A program made the position numbers and the translations under genes. Under the pieces are notes generated by a model. It did no database searches and was not told the origin of the DNA. It saw only the letters and a list, made by a program, of their open reading frames with translations. DNA of 5,608 bases from Variovorax sp. (GTDB taxonomy: Bacteria > Pseudomonadota > Gammaproteobacteria > Burkholderiales > Burkholderiaceae_C): the NCBI GenBank assembly GCA_028292145.1, contig JAQGMX010000283.1, forward strand, positions 1-5,608. Direction: 5' to 3'. Shown here piece after piece: positions 4,729 through 5,608 of the stretch. Each line of letters begins with the position of its first letter. Positions within the stretch are counted from its first letter, which is position 1.

Positions 4729-5608
4729 CCGTTGCGAAGGTCACGCGCTGCGACCGCACCGACGTCTGGGGCCGGCTGAAGGCGCATTACGAGCGATCGG
4801 GTGCTGCTTTCGACGCCAGAGAAGCGTTTGCGGCGGACGCCGGGCGGTTCGACGCCTTCAGCCAGACCGCGCCGCATGTCTTCGCCGACCTGTCGAAAAA
4901 CCTGATCGACGCACCGACCGAAGCACTGCTGCTCGCTCTTGCACAGGAATCGGGCCTTGAAGCGCATCGCGACGCCATGTTCGCCGGCGAGTCGATCAAC
5001 GGCACCGAAGGCCGCGCCGTGCTGCACACGCTGTTGCGTGCGCCGGCCGACGCGCAAGTGCCGGAGGCCAACCGGGCGTTGCTGGCCGACGTGCACACCA
5101 CCCTCGACGCCATGCTGGCTTATGCCGAGCAGGTACGGTCCGACCACACCATCACCGACGTGGTGAACATCGGCATCGGTGGTTCCGACCTGGGGCCGCA
5201 GATGGCGGTGCTGGCGCTCGACGAGTTTCTCGCGCCGGGCAAGCGCTTCCATTTCGTCTCCAACGTCGACGGCCATGAACTCGCCGGCGTTCTGAGGGGC
5301 CTGGCGCCGGAACACACCCTGTTCCTGATCGCGTCGAAAACTTTCACCACGACCGAAACCATGACCAATGCGCAATCGGCGCGGAAGTGGTTCGAGCGGG
5401 CCGGCGGCACCGACGTGGCGCGGCATTTCGCGGCGCTCACGACCAACGTCGAGGCGGCGCGGGCTTTCGGCATCGACAAGACATTCGGTTTCTGGGACTG
5501 GGTCGGCGGTCGCTATTCGCTCTGGTCGGCCATCGGCCTGCCGATCGCACTCGCCATCGGCGCGGACAACTTCCGCGCGATGCTGACCGGCGCGCATGCG
5601 ATGGATGA
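4725..5608 (+). CDS. pgi: Glucose-6-phosphate isomerase, N-terminal part
   Basis: The enzyme interconverts glucose 6-phosphate and fructose 6-phosphate in the cytoplasm. The frame stays open from ATG 4725 to the right edge, giving 294 codons plus two bases, a little over half of the usual 540-550 residues. Visible family motifs are INGTEGRAVLH (91-101), the SIS-domain phosphate loop NIGIGGSDLGP (148-158), VSNVDGHE (178-185), and the sugar-phosphate binding segment SKTFTTTETMTN (204-215). GGRYSLWSAIG (261-271) is the PGI family signature, with Arg263 matching the active-site arginine. The catalytic Glu, His and Lys of the C-terminal half lie beyond the window. The start overlaps the tal stop by four bases and has GGAGG just upstream, fixing it well. 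With Tal making fructose 6-phosphate, Pgi would return it to glucose 6-phosphate for Zwf, a cyclic use that is an inference from gene content. Confidence 0.97.
   Translation, partial: MTVAKVTRCDRTDVWGRLKAHYERSGAAFDAREAFAADAGRFDAFSQTAPHVFADLSKNLIDAPTEALLLALAQESGLEAHRDAMFAGESINGTEGRAVLHTLLRAPADAQVPEANRALLADVHTTLDAMLAYAEQVRSDHTITDVVNIGIGGSDLGPQMAVLALDEFLAPGKRFHFVSNVDGHELAGVLRGLAPEHTLFLIASKTFTTTETMTNAQSARKWFERAGGTDVARHFAALTTNVEAARAFGIDKTFGFWDWVGGRYSLWSAIGLPIALAIGADNFRAMLTGAHAMD

Noticed and set aside
4407..5597. Long - strand open frame (396 codons) opposite the tal end and pgi.
   Set aside because: The + strand codes for an intact Pgi N-terminus with all family motifs; the antisense frame is a composition artefact.

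Overview
The window looks like a chromosomal core-metabolism segment from a GC-rich betaproteobacterium, most likely Burkholderiaceae in the broad sense (Paraburkholderia, Caballeronia or Burkholderia type). This assignment rests on the strong G/C preference at third codon positions and on the sequence style of the proteins: the Zwf active-site context, TalB-type transaldolase, and a peptide-binding protein with an NCPNDRY segment. No search was possible, so the genus is an inference.

Layout from left to right. (1) The C-terminal 231 residues of a family 5 (Dpp/Opp-like) solute-binding protein, + strand, cut by the left edge. (2) A complete zwf, glucose-6-phosphate dehydrogenase, on the - strand, converging on gene 1 with a 10-base gap. 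(3) A divergent spacer of about 114 bases. (4) A HAD-superfamily hydrolase resembling YihX, + strand. (5) A Blc-type lipocalin with an N-terminal hydrophobic export segment, - strand, converging on the HAD gene with a 6-base gap. (6) A second divergent spacer of 128 bases. It holds a perfect 9-bp tandem repeat over the lipocalin ribosome-binding site and a small hairpin at the start of the next gene. (7) tal, transaldolase, complete, + strand. (8) pgi, glucose-6-phosphate isomerase, + strand, overlapping tal by 4 bases (ATGA) and running off the right edge after 294 codons.

Three genes act on the same hexose-phosphate pool. Zwf takes glucose 6-phosphate into the oxidative pentose-phosphate and Entner-Doudoroff routes. 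Tal returns pentose-phosphate carbon as fructose 6-phosphate. Pgi interconverts fructose 6-phosphate and glucose 6-phosphate. The HAD protein could belong to this theme if, like E. coli YihX, it acts on a sugar phosphate, but that is unproven. The lipocalin and the peptide-binding protein are probably unrelated envelope functions.

No mobile element, CRISPR array, tRNA/rRNA gene, phage or defence gene was found, and no stretch over 300 bases lacks a gene. I see no new system here. The points worth a second look are small: start-site architecture, two residue departures from family motifs, and an unusual N-terminus on the lipocalin.
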